From assembly GCF_013044505.1 (NCBI RefSeq), contig NZ_JABERD010000077.1, forward strand, positions 1-41,772: 41,772 bases of DNA, written 5' to 3'. Below, one piece after another: positions 17,000 to 24,197 of this stretch (the stretch's first letter is position 1; each line of letters starts with the position of its first letter). Below the pieces are notes generated by a model that searched no databases, was not told the DNA's origin, and saw nothing but the letters and a program-made list of their open reading frames with translations. This stretch comes from Streptomyces sp. S3(2020). GTDB taxonomy: Bacteria > Actinomycetota > Actinomycetes > Streptomycetales > Streptomycetaceae. A program made the translations under genes and the position numbers.

Positions 17000-17365
17000 T
17001 CAGTGGCCTGCCTTGGGGGACGGACCGTACTGATTGGCACCTGGAACGCCCTCCACGGTCATGCCCATGAGGTACAGGACGGGGCCGACGACCGGGATCA
17101 AGGCGATGAGCATCCTCAAGCCGGTCCTGCCTGTGTCGTGCAACCGGCGGACGGAGACGGACAGCATGGGCACGATGAACGGCAGCAGGAGGACGCTCAG
17201 CAGCGGGGCCTCCGCTGCCCAGGTGGTCCCTCCGATCACGGCGGTGGCCATCACGTACACCACCGAGTACCACCAGTACTCCGACCGCCGGGCGCGACCG
17301 GAAAACGTGGCGTACTTCGTGGTGAGACACGTGCGGGACGCCTCGATGAACGACATTCTCGGCAT
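17000..17365 (-). CDS. DUF805 inner-membrane protein
   Basis: A 121-residue membrane protein of the DUF805 family. The family start MSFIEASRTCLTTKYATFSG, the RARRSEYWWY motif before the first membrane helix, and the conserved SVRRLHDTGRTGLRMLIALI near residue 85 are all visible. Three to four hydrophobic segments follow the standard topology. The ATG at 17365 with GAAGGAA upstream is preferred over a longer frame that adds 19 unrelated residues. Function of the family is unknown; it is often a single gene, as here. Confidence 0.85.
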   Translation of the reverse strand: MPRMSFIEASRTCLTTKYATFSGRARRSEYWWYSVVYVMATAVIGGTTWAAEAPLLSVLLLPFIVPMLSVSVRRLHDTGRTGLRMLIALIPVVGPVLYLMGMTVEGVPGANQYGPSPKAGH

Positions 17366-17552
17366 GATGGTTCCTTCGAATCGATCGGAGTGGGACACAA
17401 GCCGGACCGCGAGAGCGGTCATGCGGACATCAGGAAGACGGCAGCGTCCTCGCCGGTCACGGTGAAGCCGACAGGGTCGTGCCCGAGGAAGCCGGAGCGG
17501 GGCGGTGGCCTGATGGCCTTCGTCCAGCAGCTGCGGTAGAAGGGGGGCGGTT

Positions 17553-17924
17553 TCAGAAGCTGTACGGGCCGAAGCGTCCCCAAGCCACCAGCGCGGCGAG
17601 GATCAGCAGGACGGCGTTGAGGCCGATCGCGGGGAATTCCTTCTTGCGCGCGTGATAGGCCGCAGCCAGCAGCATCGTTGTGCCAAGGCCGACAGCGGCC
17701 AGTGGCGACAGGACGGTGGCGATGCCGGTGGCCGCGGGCAGGATCAGCCCAAGAACGCCGACGAACTCCACGATGCCGATGAAACGGGCGGTGCCGGGCG
17801 AGAAGTCGGCGACCCAGGGCGGTTTCTCGACGAGCCTGTCCTTGGGCTGGGCGGATTTCATGACACCGGCCATGGCGAACAAGACGGCCAGTACGGCCTG
17901 CACGATCCACAGCAAGATGTTCAA
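17553..17924 (-). CDS. DoxX-family membrane protein
   Basis: About 123 residues with four membrane helices in the DoxX pattern: LNILLWIVQAVLAVLFAMAG, then MKSAQPKDRLVEKPPWVADF, GTARFIGIVEFVGVLGLILP and the final LNAVLLILAALVAWGRF. DoxX-like proteins are small membrane subunits linked to redox or quinone chemistry. The start is placed at TTG 17924 (CTG 17927 also possible) with AAGGA upstream. The frame stays open further upstream, but there it encodes the C-terminus of a different protein (an SDR, FLATDRSRWITGASLDVTGG), so a longer start would give a spurious fusion. Confidence 0.8.
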   Translation of the reverse strand: MNILLWIVQAVLAVLFAMAGVMKSAQPKDRLVEKPPWVADFSPGTARFIGIVEFVGVLGLILPAATGIATVLSPLAAVGLGTTMLLAAAYHARKKEFPAIGLNAVLLILAALVAWGRFGPYSF

Positions 17925-18310
17925 CAGGCGTGGAGTCCTTCGGAACGAAGGCGAGGGTGAATGGGGCAGAGTGGGCTGCTTGCCGAGGAGGCTGCCGCCG
18001 GTGACGTCGAGGGAGGCTCCGGTGATCCACCGCGACCGGTCGGTGGCGAGGAAGACCATCACGCACGTCGGCGACCTCCTCCGGCTCGCCCAGGCGTTTG
18101 AATGCCGACAGCTGCGACATCGGCTCGCGCACCCCGGGCATCTGGACGGATTCGGCCTGGCCGCGACGCTCGTACGGGTCCCAGTACAGGCGCGGGACCT
18201 GCTCGGGGGCGGCCCCGAAGGAATGCTTTCGGGGCCGTCCTCCCCGAGCCAGATGTTGATGGCGAAGTGCGCGGCGTAGATACCGGGAGACCAGGCGGTC
18301 GGGTGGCTGA
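17925..18310 (-). pseudogene. Two SDR C-terminal remnants in tandem
   Basis: Two different short-chain-dehydrogenase tails are joined. Nearer the intact SDR (about 18155-18290) the frames read AAHFAINIWLGEDGP and EQVPRLYWDPYERRGQAESV, which mirror the last 50 residues of that SDR (AAHVAINVSIGTPAI ... SPVYWDLHTTKRDQAELVF). The second (about 17990-18150) reads PMSQLSAFKRLGEPEEVAD and, one frame over, FLATDRSRWITGASLDVTGG, the end of a classical SDR. At least two frameshifts are present and no N-terminal domains remain. This looks like a collapsed tandem array of oxidoreductase genes. Confidence 0.7.
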
Positions 18311-18316
18311 TGGGCG

Positions 18317-18991
18317 TCAGAGATTGAAGACGAGTTCGGCCTGGTCGCGCTTGGTGGTGTGCAGGTCCCAGTAGACCGGGGAGATGTCCTCGGGCCGGGC
18401 GGTCGGGAATCCGGGGATCGCCGGCGTGCCGATCGACACGTTGATGGCAACGTGCGCGGCCTGGACACCAGTGCCCTCCAGCTCCTTGTGCAGGTTGATC
18501 ACCCAGTTGCGCAGCGCCGCGGCGGCGGCATTGACGTTGGCGATCTGCGGCACGGGGTCGACGGAGCCGGCGCCGGTGGTGAACAGCAGGGTGCCCGCAC
18601 CGGCCTCCCGCATGGCGGGCAGCACCGCGCGGGTGGCGGCGATGGCTCCGTAGAGCTGGAAGTCCATCTCGTGCTGCACGTCGGCCGGCTCGGTGGCGCC
18701 CGGGGTGGTCATGACGGTCTGGAGGCCGCCGACCGGGGAGTACTCCAGGACGTCGATGCCACCGAAGTGCGTAGCTGCATCCTTGAGTGCCTGGATGAGG
18801 GCGGGGCGGTCGAGGACGTCGGCGGGGAACGCGGCGGCGCTGATGCCCTCGGCGGCCAGCTCACCGGCCAGATCTTCGAGCTTGGCCCGGCTACGGGCAA
18901 TCAGTGCGACGTCGTAGCCGTGAGTGCCGTAGGTGCGGGCGATGGCGAGACCGAGCTGGGGGCCGGCGCCGACGATGGCGATGGTGGGCAT
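18317..18991 (-). CDS. Atypical SDR lacking the catalytic Tyr/Lys
   Basis: A 224-residue SDR-fold protein. The cofactor motif is IAIVGAGPQLGLAIARTYG (residues 4-22), followed by VALIARSRAKLEDLAGELAA and FPADVLDR, all standard. The catalytic YxxxK is missing: the region that should contain it reads PQIANVNAAAAALRNWVINL, with Val 153 and Ala 157 at the Tyr and Lys positions by alignment with the usual KAAL. It may bind NAD(P) without classic reductase activity, or act as a regulator or quinone sensor. The ATG at 18991 is preferred over an upstream ATG at 19039. It is divergent from a TetR gene with a palindromic operator between them. Confidence 0.82.
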   Translation of the reverse strand: MPTIAIVGAGPQLGLAIARTYGTHGYDVALIARSRAKLEDLAGELAAEGISAAAFPADVLDRPALIQALKDAATHFGGIDVLEYSPVGGLQTVMTTPGATEPADVQHEMDFQLYGAIAATRAVLPAMREAGAGTLLFTTGAGSVDPVPQIANVNAAAAALRNWVINLHKELEGTGVQAAHVAINVSIGTPAIPGFPTARPEDISPVYWDLHTTKRDQAELVFNL

Positions 18992-19018
18992 GAGACAGCC
19001 TTTCAGTGAAGGGGAGGT

Positions 19019-19032
19019 GGATAGGGTTATCC
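19019..19032. promoter_or_regulatory. Palindromic operator in SDR/TetR intergenic region
   Basis: GGATA-GGGT-TATCC, five-base perfect arms. Related half-sites (CCTATCCGG at about 19051 and CGGATAAGGCATTCCGG at about 19086-19102) lie closer to the TetR start. A TetR dimer could cover both divergent promoters from here. Confidence 0.55.
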
Positions 19033-19119
19033 GTTTCATTTCCGGAAAGACCTATCCGGTTCGCCGTCCACCGTAACACGAGAATCGGATAAGGCATTCC
19101 GGTTTGCTAGTCTGGCGTC

Positions 19120-19833
19120 ATGAGCCCCCGAGACCCGCACACCGAAGCCCGCGTCGGCGCTGCTGTTTCCGCAGGTCAGTCCAAGCGCAGCGATGCGGAG
19201 CGCAACCGGGGGCGGATCATCGCCGCCGCGCGCACGGTCTTCGGGCGCGACGGGCTGAACGCGTCGATGGCCTCAGTCGCACGGGAGACCGGGGTCGGGA
19301 TCGCCACCCTCTTCCGCCACTTCCCCCACAAGGAGGACCTGCTCGCCGCAGTCTTCGCCGACCGCATGAAGACGTACGCACAGGCCACCGACGCAGCCCT
19401 GGCCGACCCCGACCCGTGGCATGGCTTCACCCGCTACATCGAGACCGTCTGCGCGATGCAGGCCACCGACCGAGCCTTCGCCGACATTCTGACCATGAAC
19501 TTCCCGGGCGTTCCGGAGCTGGAGACCTACCACGCTCAGGCATACGAGGGCTTCCTCGAACTCATCGCCCGCGCCAAGAACAGCGGGAAACTGCGCGAGG
19601 ACTTCACCAGCCGTGATCTCGTGCTGCTGCTGATGGCCAACGCCGGAGTCCTCAGCGCCACTGCCGATGCCGCCCCGGACGCCTGGCGCCGCCTGGTCGC
19701 CTGGATGATCCAGTCCTTCCAGGCCCCGGCCCGCGGCCCGCTGCCGGACCCGCCGGAGGACACCGCGCTGTACGAGGCCATGCGCCGCGCCAGCCAGAGC
19801 GCCACCGCCCCCGAGACCGGAAAGCGACGCTGA
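19120..19833 (+). CDS. TetR-family regulator
   Basis: A 237-residue TetR protein. The HTH occupies residues about 25-70: RSDAERNRGRIIAAARTVFG, then MASVARETGVGIATLFRHFP and HKEDLLAAVFADR. The C-terminal ligand-binding domain contains LADPDPWHGFTRYIETVCAM and FADILTMNFPGVPELE, typical of the SACE_7040/TetR_C group that guards SDR genes. The ATG at 19120 lacks a clear Shine-Dalgarno sequence, so the mRNA may be leaderless. It is divergent from the SDR at 18317 and very likely represses it and itself through the GGATA/TATCC elements. Confidence 0.9.
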   Translation: MSPRDPHTEARVGAAVSAGQSKRSDAERNRGRIIAAARTVFGRDGLNASMASVARETGVGIATLFRHFPHKEDLLAAVFADRMKTYAQATDAALADPDPWHGFTRYIETVCAMQATDRAFADILTMNFPGVPELETYHAQAYEGFLELIARAKNSGKLREDFTSRDLVLLLMANAGVLSATADAAPDAWRRLVAWMIQSFQAPARGPLPDPPEDTALYEAMRRASQSATAPETGKRR

Positions 19834-19957
19834 ACCAGCGACCGGTGGGACAGGGCGACCGCGATGAGGCCGTACATCGGAGTGGCCTTGCCGGTGGTCG
19901 GATCTGCTTGGCAACCTCCCTCAACATCAACCATTCCGCACGTTCGCATAACCAGGT

Positions 19958-20335
19958 GCACCAGTACTACTCAAAGCCCTGCAACGGGCCTCGAAAGTCG
20001 CGGTCGCACGGTTCGCATGGCACGGCCGCGAACGCCTCGGGCCCCTCCGCGTCCGCGGCACCGCGATCGCCCTGCACGGCCTGCTCTGGCCAGACGACAT
20101 CCGCGACCCCGCCCTGCTGCTCCCCGCCGCCATCCCGCTGGACGACAACGAGATCGACGAGGCCCTGGCCCTGCTCGAGGCCATGACCCAGGACGGCCTC
20201 GAAGGCCCGGACTTCACCGACCACTACACCAAAGCCCTGACCGAAGTGATCGAAGCCAAACGAGAACAACGCGAACCCCCCGACACCCCAGGCCAGCCAG
20301 CCAGCCGGGCCAGCTGGGCCAGCTGGTTGACCTGA
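19958..20335 (+). pseudogene. ku: Ku protein C-terminal fragment
   Basis: The frame encodes the second half of bacterial Ku, the DNA-end-binding ring of non-homologous end joining. Visible segments are KVAVARFAWHGRERLGPLRV, ALHGLLWPDDIRDPALLLP, the acidic helix DDNEIDEALALLEAMTQ, and FTDHYTKALTEVIEAKREQR. The N-terminal Ku core is absent and no start precedes the fragment. The tail also shifts frame: QLVDLMTAL in another frame at 20320-20350 resembles the Ku C-terminus. It lies 3 kb from the DNA-ligase remnant at 16522. Confidence 0.82.
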
Positions 20336-20582
20336 TGACCGCCCTGAGCTTGTCCTACCGTTCTGGAGCCGGTCTACCACCGGTCATTCGTAGGATCGGT
20401 GAGCCCGAGGGTTCCTGGTAGGGCAGTGAGCTTGTCGCCGCTCGATGGCTGAGAAGACTTGGCCGCCCGGAGCCCGTGACGGTCACAACCGCTCATCGGG
20501 ATACGCGACTTGATCGCTGTGTAGGACAACGTCGGCAAGGCCGTCCGCGGGACCGCAGAACGAACCACTGACGGAGGCGGTC

Positions 20583-20747
20583 ATGTTCAGGATCTGGGCC
20601 GGAGTCGACATCCGCAAGGAGCATCACCACTGTGTGGCACTCGACGCCCGTGGTCAATCACACGCCCAAGAAGCCCTCTTGACCTTCACCGGACAGGAAC
20701 CATGCGACAGCCTCTGCACTGCCCAGCCCGTACACCGAAACGCTTAA
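20583..20747 (+). pseudogene. IS110-family transposase, N-terminal fragment
   Basis: MFRIWAGVDIRKEHHHCVAL is the IS110/DEDD transposase N-terminus, with the first catalytic Asp in GVDI. The frame ends after 54 codons (LCTAQPVHRNA), and the sequence after about residue 35 no longer resembles a transposase, so the element was cut by a deletion rather than a point mutation. Confidence 0.75.
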
Positions 20748-21184
20748 CACCCGGACCGGGCAGGCCACCTGGCTCGAAGAACCGTCAGCCCGCCACCCGC
20801 CACGACGGGGGCAAAACAACCAGACGACCGGAGACCATCGCCGAACACAACCGCCTGATACCTCGCAAAGGTTAAATAGCAAGCTCAGGAAGTCGCGGGC
20901 CATGGCACGGGCCTCGGCGATCTCCGTGCTGCCCTCGAACGCGGCACCGGCCCTGGTCAGACGGTCGGCAAGCCGGTCTGGCCCTCATTTTGGGCAGCAG
21001 TATCCATGGAACCGCCTCGCGTCCGAAGCGCCGAGCAGTGCCCACCCCGCATATCCCCGGAACACCACAGCACGCGCCAACACACTAGGTCACGGCGGCG
21101 CGTGAACCTGCGGGCCGTGTCTCCGCGGCGTCGAAGTGGGCCGACCGCACGCACGCCTGTGCAGCGAGGCCGGCCGTGCCCTTC
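20748..21184. other. Gap with a possible small remnant
   Basis: No intact gene. On the minus strand around 20880-20990 a frame reads LADRLTRAGAAFEGSTEIAE then ARAMARDFLSLLF, which has protein-like codon use and could be the N-terminus of a small regulatory or anti-sigma-type ATPase. It is not extended on either side and I cannot assign it. Confidence 0.35.
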
Positions 21185-21808
21185 TCAGGTGTGGCGCGGG
21201 CGAGGCAGCAAGGCGAACGCGCTCTCCGCGATCGAGGTCAGGCGGTCGGGACTGTGACCGTACGCGCCTACGACATCGATCCCGCGGATGACGCTCAGCA
21301 GGAGGAACGCGAGGTCCTCGGGGTCCGCGTCGGGGTCGATGTCGCCGTTGCGCTGCGCCGCTCGCACACACTCGGCCACCGCCGCCCGGACCACGGCGAA
21401 GCACTCGTTGGCCAGGCGTTTCACCTCGGGGTCGGAGGCGCCGATCTCCAGGGCCATCTTGGCGGCGAAGCAGGCCGCCGCCGCCCGGTCAGAGGCGGGG
21501 GGTACGTCGGCGGCGAGTGGCACCCCGTGGACGGCGCGGAGCAGGTATGCGTGCAGTCGTTCCAGGGCGCCCTCGTCCGGTCCGTCGAGCATGTTCCGCG
21601 GACCCTGCGCCAGCCGGGCGAAGTAGCCGGTCATCGCCTGCAGCAGCACGCCGTGCTTGCCGTCGAACGCGCCGTAGAGGCTGCCGCGGCCCAGGCCGGT
21701 GGCGGCGCTGATGTCGTCGACGCTCGTGCCGTTGTAGCCCGAGGCGCGGAACTGCCGCTCGGCGGCATGCAGGACGTGGTCGCGGTCGAAGCTTCGTGGT
21801 CTCGCCAT
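21185..21808 (-). CDS. TetR-family regulator
   Basis: A 207-residue TetR protein. The start MARPRSFDRDHVLHAAERQF is typical, followed by the recognition region ISAATGLGRGSLYGAFDGKH and a C-terminal domain with DRAAAACFAAKMALEIGASD and RNGDIDPDADPEDLAFLLLS. This pattern belongs to the TetR_C group near alkyl-halide/epoxide hydrolase and flavoprotein genes. The ATG at 21808 is chosen on family length; in-frame starts at 21835 and 21844 would add residues without similarity, and none has a strong Shine-Dalgarno sequence. It is divergent from the hydrolase-oxidoreductase-exporter operon, with a palindrome in the gap, and probably represses that operon. Confidence 0.9.
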   Translation of the reverse strand: MARPRSFDRDHVLHAAERQFRASGYNGTSVDDISAATGLGRGSLYGAFDGKHGVLLQAMTGYFARLAQGPRNMLDGPDEGALERLHAYLLRAVHGVPLAADVPPASDRAAAACFAAKMALEIGASDPEVKRLANECFAVVRAAVAECVRAAQRNGDIDPDADPEDLAFLLLSVIRGIDVVGAYGHSPDRLTSIAESAFALLPRPRHT

Positions 21809-21837
21809 ACAAGGAAGGTAAATCCGACCCGCCATAT

Positions 21838-21867
21838 TTGACAACCCAGTACAGAACCTCCTAGGTT
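21838..21867 (+). promoter_or_regulatory. Sigma-70-like promoter of the hydrolase operon
   Basis: TTGACA at 21838-21843 and TAGGTT at 21862-21867, 18 bases apart, pointing towards the hydrolase gene at 22082. The element fits the streptomycete vegetative consensus well and adjoins the operator at 21870. Confidence 0.6.
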
Positions 21868-21869
21868 TC

Positions 21870-21883
21870 GGACTGTCCAGTCC
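21870..21883. promoter_or_regulatory. TetR operator palindrome
   Basis: GGACTG-TC-CAGTCC, perfect six-base arms, immediately downstream of the -10 element. A repressor bound here would block transcript initiation. The neighbouring TetR gene (21185) is the obvious candidate. Confidence 0.65.
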
Positions 21884-22081
21884 ATAACCGTCCTGGGCTC
21901 ACCGGACAGGCTGCGTGCACGTAGACGTCCCAGGCGAACCGGAGCCGGGCTCTCCACTCGGTGGACAGCCACCGTCGTGACCGCTCACCGGCACTGACCC
22001 CGGCTTCAGACAGCCGTACTTGCTACTTGGTCCGGGCTTGCCGGACCGCGACGCCGCGACAGCGGCTTGGAGGTTGAACTC

Positions 22082-23017
22082 ATGACACAGGCGACCCAGC
22101 GACCGCCCTTCGGCGAGGACTCCCCGGCCAGGGGGTCCCAGGCGACCGACCGCGTCCGTCATCGGACGGTTCAGGCAGGCGGACTGGAGGTTCCGATCCT
22201 TGAGGCCGGCAGCGGGCCGCTCGTTGTGTGCCTCCACGGGTTTCCCGACCATGCCGCCAGCTGGACAGGGATCCTCGACCGCCTTGCGCAGGAAGGGTAT
22301 TGGGCGGTCGCGCCCGCACAGCGCGGATACTGGCCCGGCGGCGCGGCCCTCGACGGCTCCTACAACATTGCCTCGACCGGCCAGGACGTCCTGACCCTGA
22401 TCGAAGCACTCGGGCGCGAGCAGGCGGATCTCATCGGCCACGACTTCGGCGCCGCGGCGGCGTACGCGGCAACGAGCCTCGACGCGAGCCGTGTCCGCAG
22501 GCTGGTCACCATGGCGGGTCCCCCTGCCCGTCAGCTGATGACCGCTTTGGTCACCGATGCCGACCAGCAGCGACGCAGCTGGTACATGTTCTTCTTCCAG
22601 TCAGCCATGGCGGAGGCGGCCGTCGAGCTCGACGACTTCGCCTTCATCGACCGGCTCTGGCGGGAGTGGTCACCCGGCTACGAGCTGCCGGACGCGGAGC
22701 GTGCCGCGCTCAAGGAAACCCTGGGTGCTCCAGGAGTCCTGACCGAGGTCCTGGGCTACTACCGCCAGCTGTTCACGCCCCCCGCGGACGAGGCTGCCCA
22801 ATCCCTCCAAGCCCGGGCCTTCGGCGCCCTCACCGTCCCGTCGCTCTACCTCCACGGAGCCGACGACAACTGCATGTCCGTGGAGTTGAGCGACGGCATG
22901 GACGACCTGTACACGAACGGCTTCGAACGCATCGTCATACCCGGCGCGGGGCACTTCCTGCACCTCGAACAACCCAAGACGGTCGCTGACCACATCGTCG
23001 GCTTCCTGAACAAGTAA
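22082..23017 (+). CDS. Epoxide-hydrolase-like alpha/beta hydrolase
   Basis: A 311-residue alpha/beta hydrolase. The oxyanion motif HGFPDHAASW is at residue 52, the nucleophile elbow LIGHDFGAAAAY gives Asp 121, and the His is in IPGAGHFLHLEQPKTV near the C-terminus. An Asp nucleophile is the mark of epoxide hydrolases and haloalkane dehalogenases rather than esterases. The acid is probably in LYLHGADDNCM. The ATG at 22082 has GGAGG eight bases upstream; the longer frame from 22067 is not supported. First gene of an operon with a CxxC flavoprotein and a DHA2 exporter under a divergent TetR, which looks like a xenobiotic or oxidative detoxification operon. Confidence 0.88.
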   Translation: MTQATQRPPFGEDSPARGSQATDRVRHRTVQAGGLEVPILEAGSGPLVVCLHGFPDHAASWTGILDRLAQEGYWAVAPAQRGYWPGGAALDGSYNIASTGQDVLTLIEALGREQADLIGHDFGAAAAYAATSLDASRVRRLVTMAGPPARQLMTALVTDADQQRRSWYMFFFQSAMAEAAVELDDFAFIDRLWREWSPGYELPDAERAALKETLGAPGVLTEVLGYYRQLFTPPADEAAQSLQARAFGALTVPSLYLHGADDNCMSVELSDGMDDLYTNGFERIVIPGAGHFLHLEQPKTVADHIVGFLNK

Positions 23018-23083
23018 CCCCCTCCCACCACCCGGAACTTGAAGGGTTGACCGAACCATGACTGACAAGGAAGGCAGGAGGCC

Positions 23084-24103
23084 ATGGCTGTGACGACTCC
23101 TGCGTACGCGAGCGACGCGCTGGCCGAGGGGACCGTCGACGCGGTGGTGATCGGCGGGGGCGCCGCGGGGCTGAACGGTGCTCTGATCCTCGCTCGCTCC
23201 CGCCGCTCGGTCGTCGTGATCGACAGCGGCTCTCCGCGCAACGCGCCCGCGGAGGCCGTGCACGGCCTCCTCGCCCTGGACGGCACCCCGCCGTCCGAAA
23301 TCCTTCGACGGGGCCGGGAGCAGGTGCGCCAGTACGGCGGACGCGTCGTGTCCGGCGAGGTGGTCTCGGCCGAGTCCGCCGCCCCGTCAGAGGACGGGGA
23401 CCTGCGGTTCACCGTCACCCTGGCCGACGGTCGCCGCATGACCGCCCGCCGCGTCCTGGTGGCCACCGGCCTCAAGGATGTGCTGCCGGAGGTGCCCGGG
23501 CTCGCCGAGCACTGGGGACACAGGGTGGTGCACTGCCCGTACTGCCACGGCTGGGAGGTACGCGACGAGCCCATCGGCATCCTCGCCACCGGCCCGGCCT
23601 CCATCGGCCACGCGTACCTGTTCCGTCAGCTGACCGAGGACCTGACCTACTTCACCCACACCACCGACCTGGACCAGGACAGCCGCGCCCGCTTCGCCGC
23701 CCGCGGCATCCGCATCATCGACACCCCCGTCACCGAGGTCGTCGACGACGAGGACGGTGCCCTCGCCGGCGTGCGCCTGGCCGACGGCCAGGTCGTGGCC
23801 CGCCGCGTCCTCGCGGTCGCCGCGCCGGTGCAGGCCCGCACAAAGGGCCTGGAAGGGCTGGGCCTGCCGGTGCAGGAGCTGCCGGGCAAGGGCCGCGGTT
23901 TCGCCTCCGGCCTGGCCGGCAGCACCGAGGTGCCGGGGGTGTGGGTGGCCGGCAACGTCACCGATCTGGTCGCCCAGGTCGGGGCCTCCGCAGCGGCCGG
24001 CGCGCTCGCCGGGGCCGACATCAACAGGATGCTGGCCATCGCGGACACCGACGCGGCCCTCCAGAAGACCGCCGAGGCAAGCCCACAAGGCGCCACAGGA
24101 TGA
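23084..24103 (+). CDS. Thioredoxin-reductase-like flavoprotein
   Basis: A 339-residue FAD/NAD(P)-dependent oxidoreductase of the thioredoxin-reductase fold. The FAD-binding loop is VVIGGGAAGLNGALILARS (residues 21-39), the redox pair is CPYC (Cys 151 and 154) within HRVVHCPYCHGWEVR, and the C-terminal FAD motif is VPGVWVAGNVTD. The NAD(P) loop is ILATGPASIGHAYL, with GPAS in place of a canonical GxGxxG, so cofactor binding may be altered. The ATG at 23084 has GGAGG upstream. It follows the hydrolase by 66 bases. Such orphan TrxR-like enzymes oxidise dithiols in natural products or act as disulfide reductases; the substrate here is unknown. Confidence 0.87.
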   Translation: MAVTTPAYASDALAEGTVDAVVIGGGAAGLNGALILARSRRSVVVIDSGSPRNAPAEAVHGLLALDGTPPSEILRRGREQVRQYGGRVVSGEVVSAESAAPSEDGDLRFTVTLADGRRMTARRVLVATGLKDVLPEVPGLAEHWGHRVVHCPYCHGWEVRDEPIGILATGPASIGHAYLFRQLTEDLTYFTHTTDLDQDSRARFAARGIRIIDTPVTEVVDDEDGALAGVRLADGQVVARRVLAVAAPVQARTKGLEGLGLPVQELPGKGRGFASGLAGSTEVPGVWVAGNVTDLVAQVGASAAAGALAGADINRMLAIADTDAALQKTAEASPQGATG

Positions 24104-24197
24104 TCTTGAAGCTCGGAGATCTCAGCCCGCCACCCGCTCACCTCACGGGCAATCAAGCCCTTCCGCTCGTCTGCCCCGTCCCCTTCAGGAGCAACTG

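Noticed and set aside
17553..18062. A 169-residue SDR-DoxX fusion protein
   Set aside because: The first 40 residues are the tail of a degraded SDR remnant read through by chance; DoxX has its own start and ribosome-binding site at about 17924.
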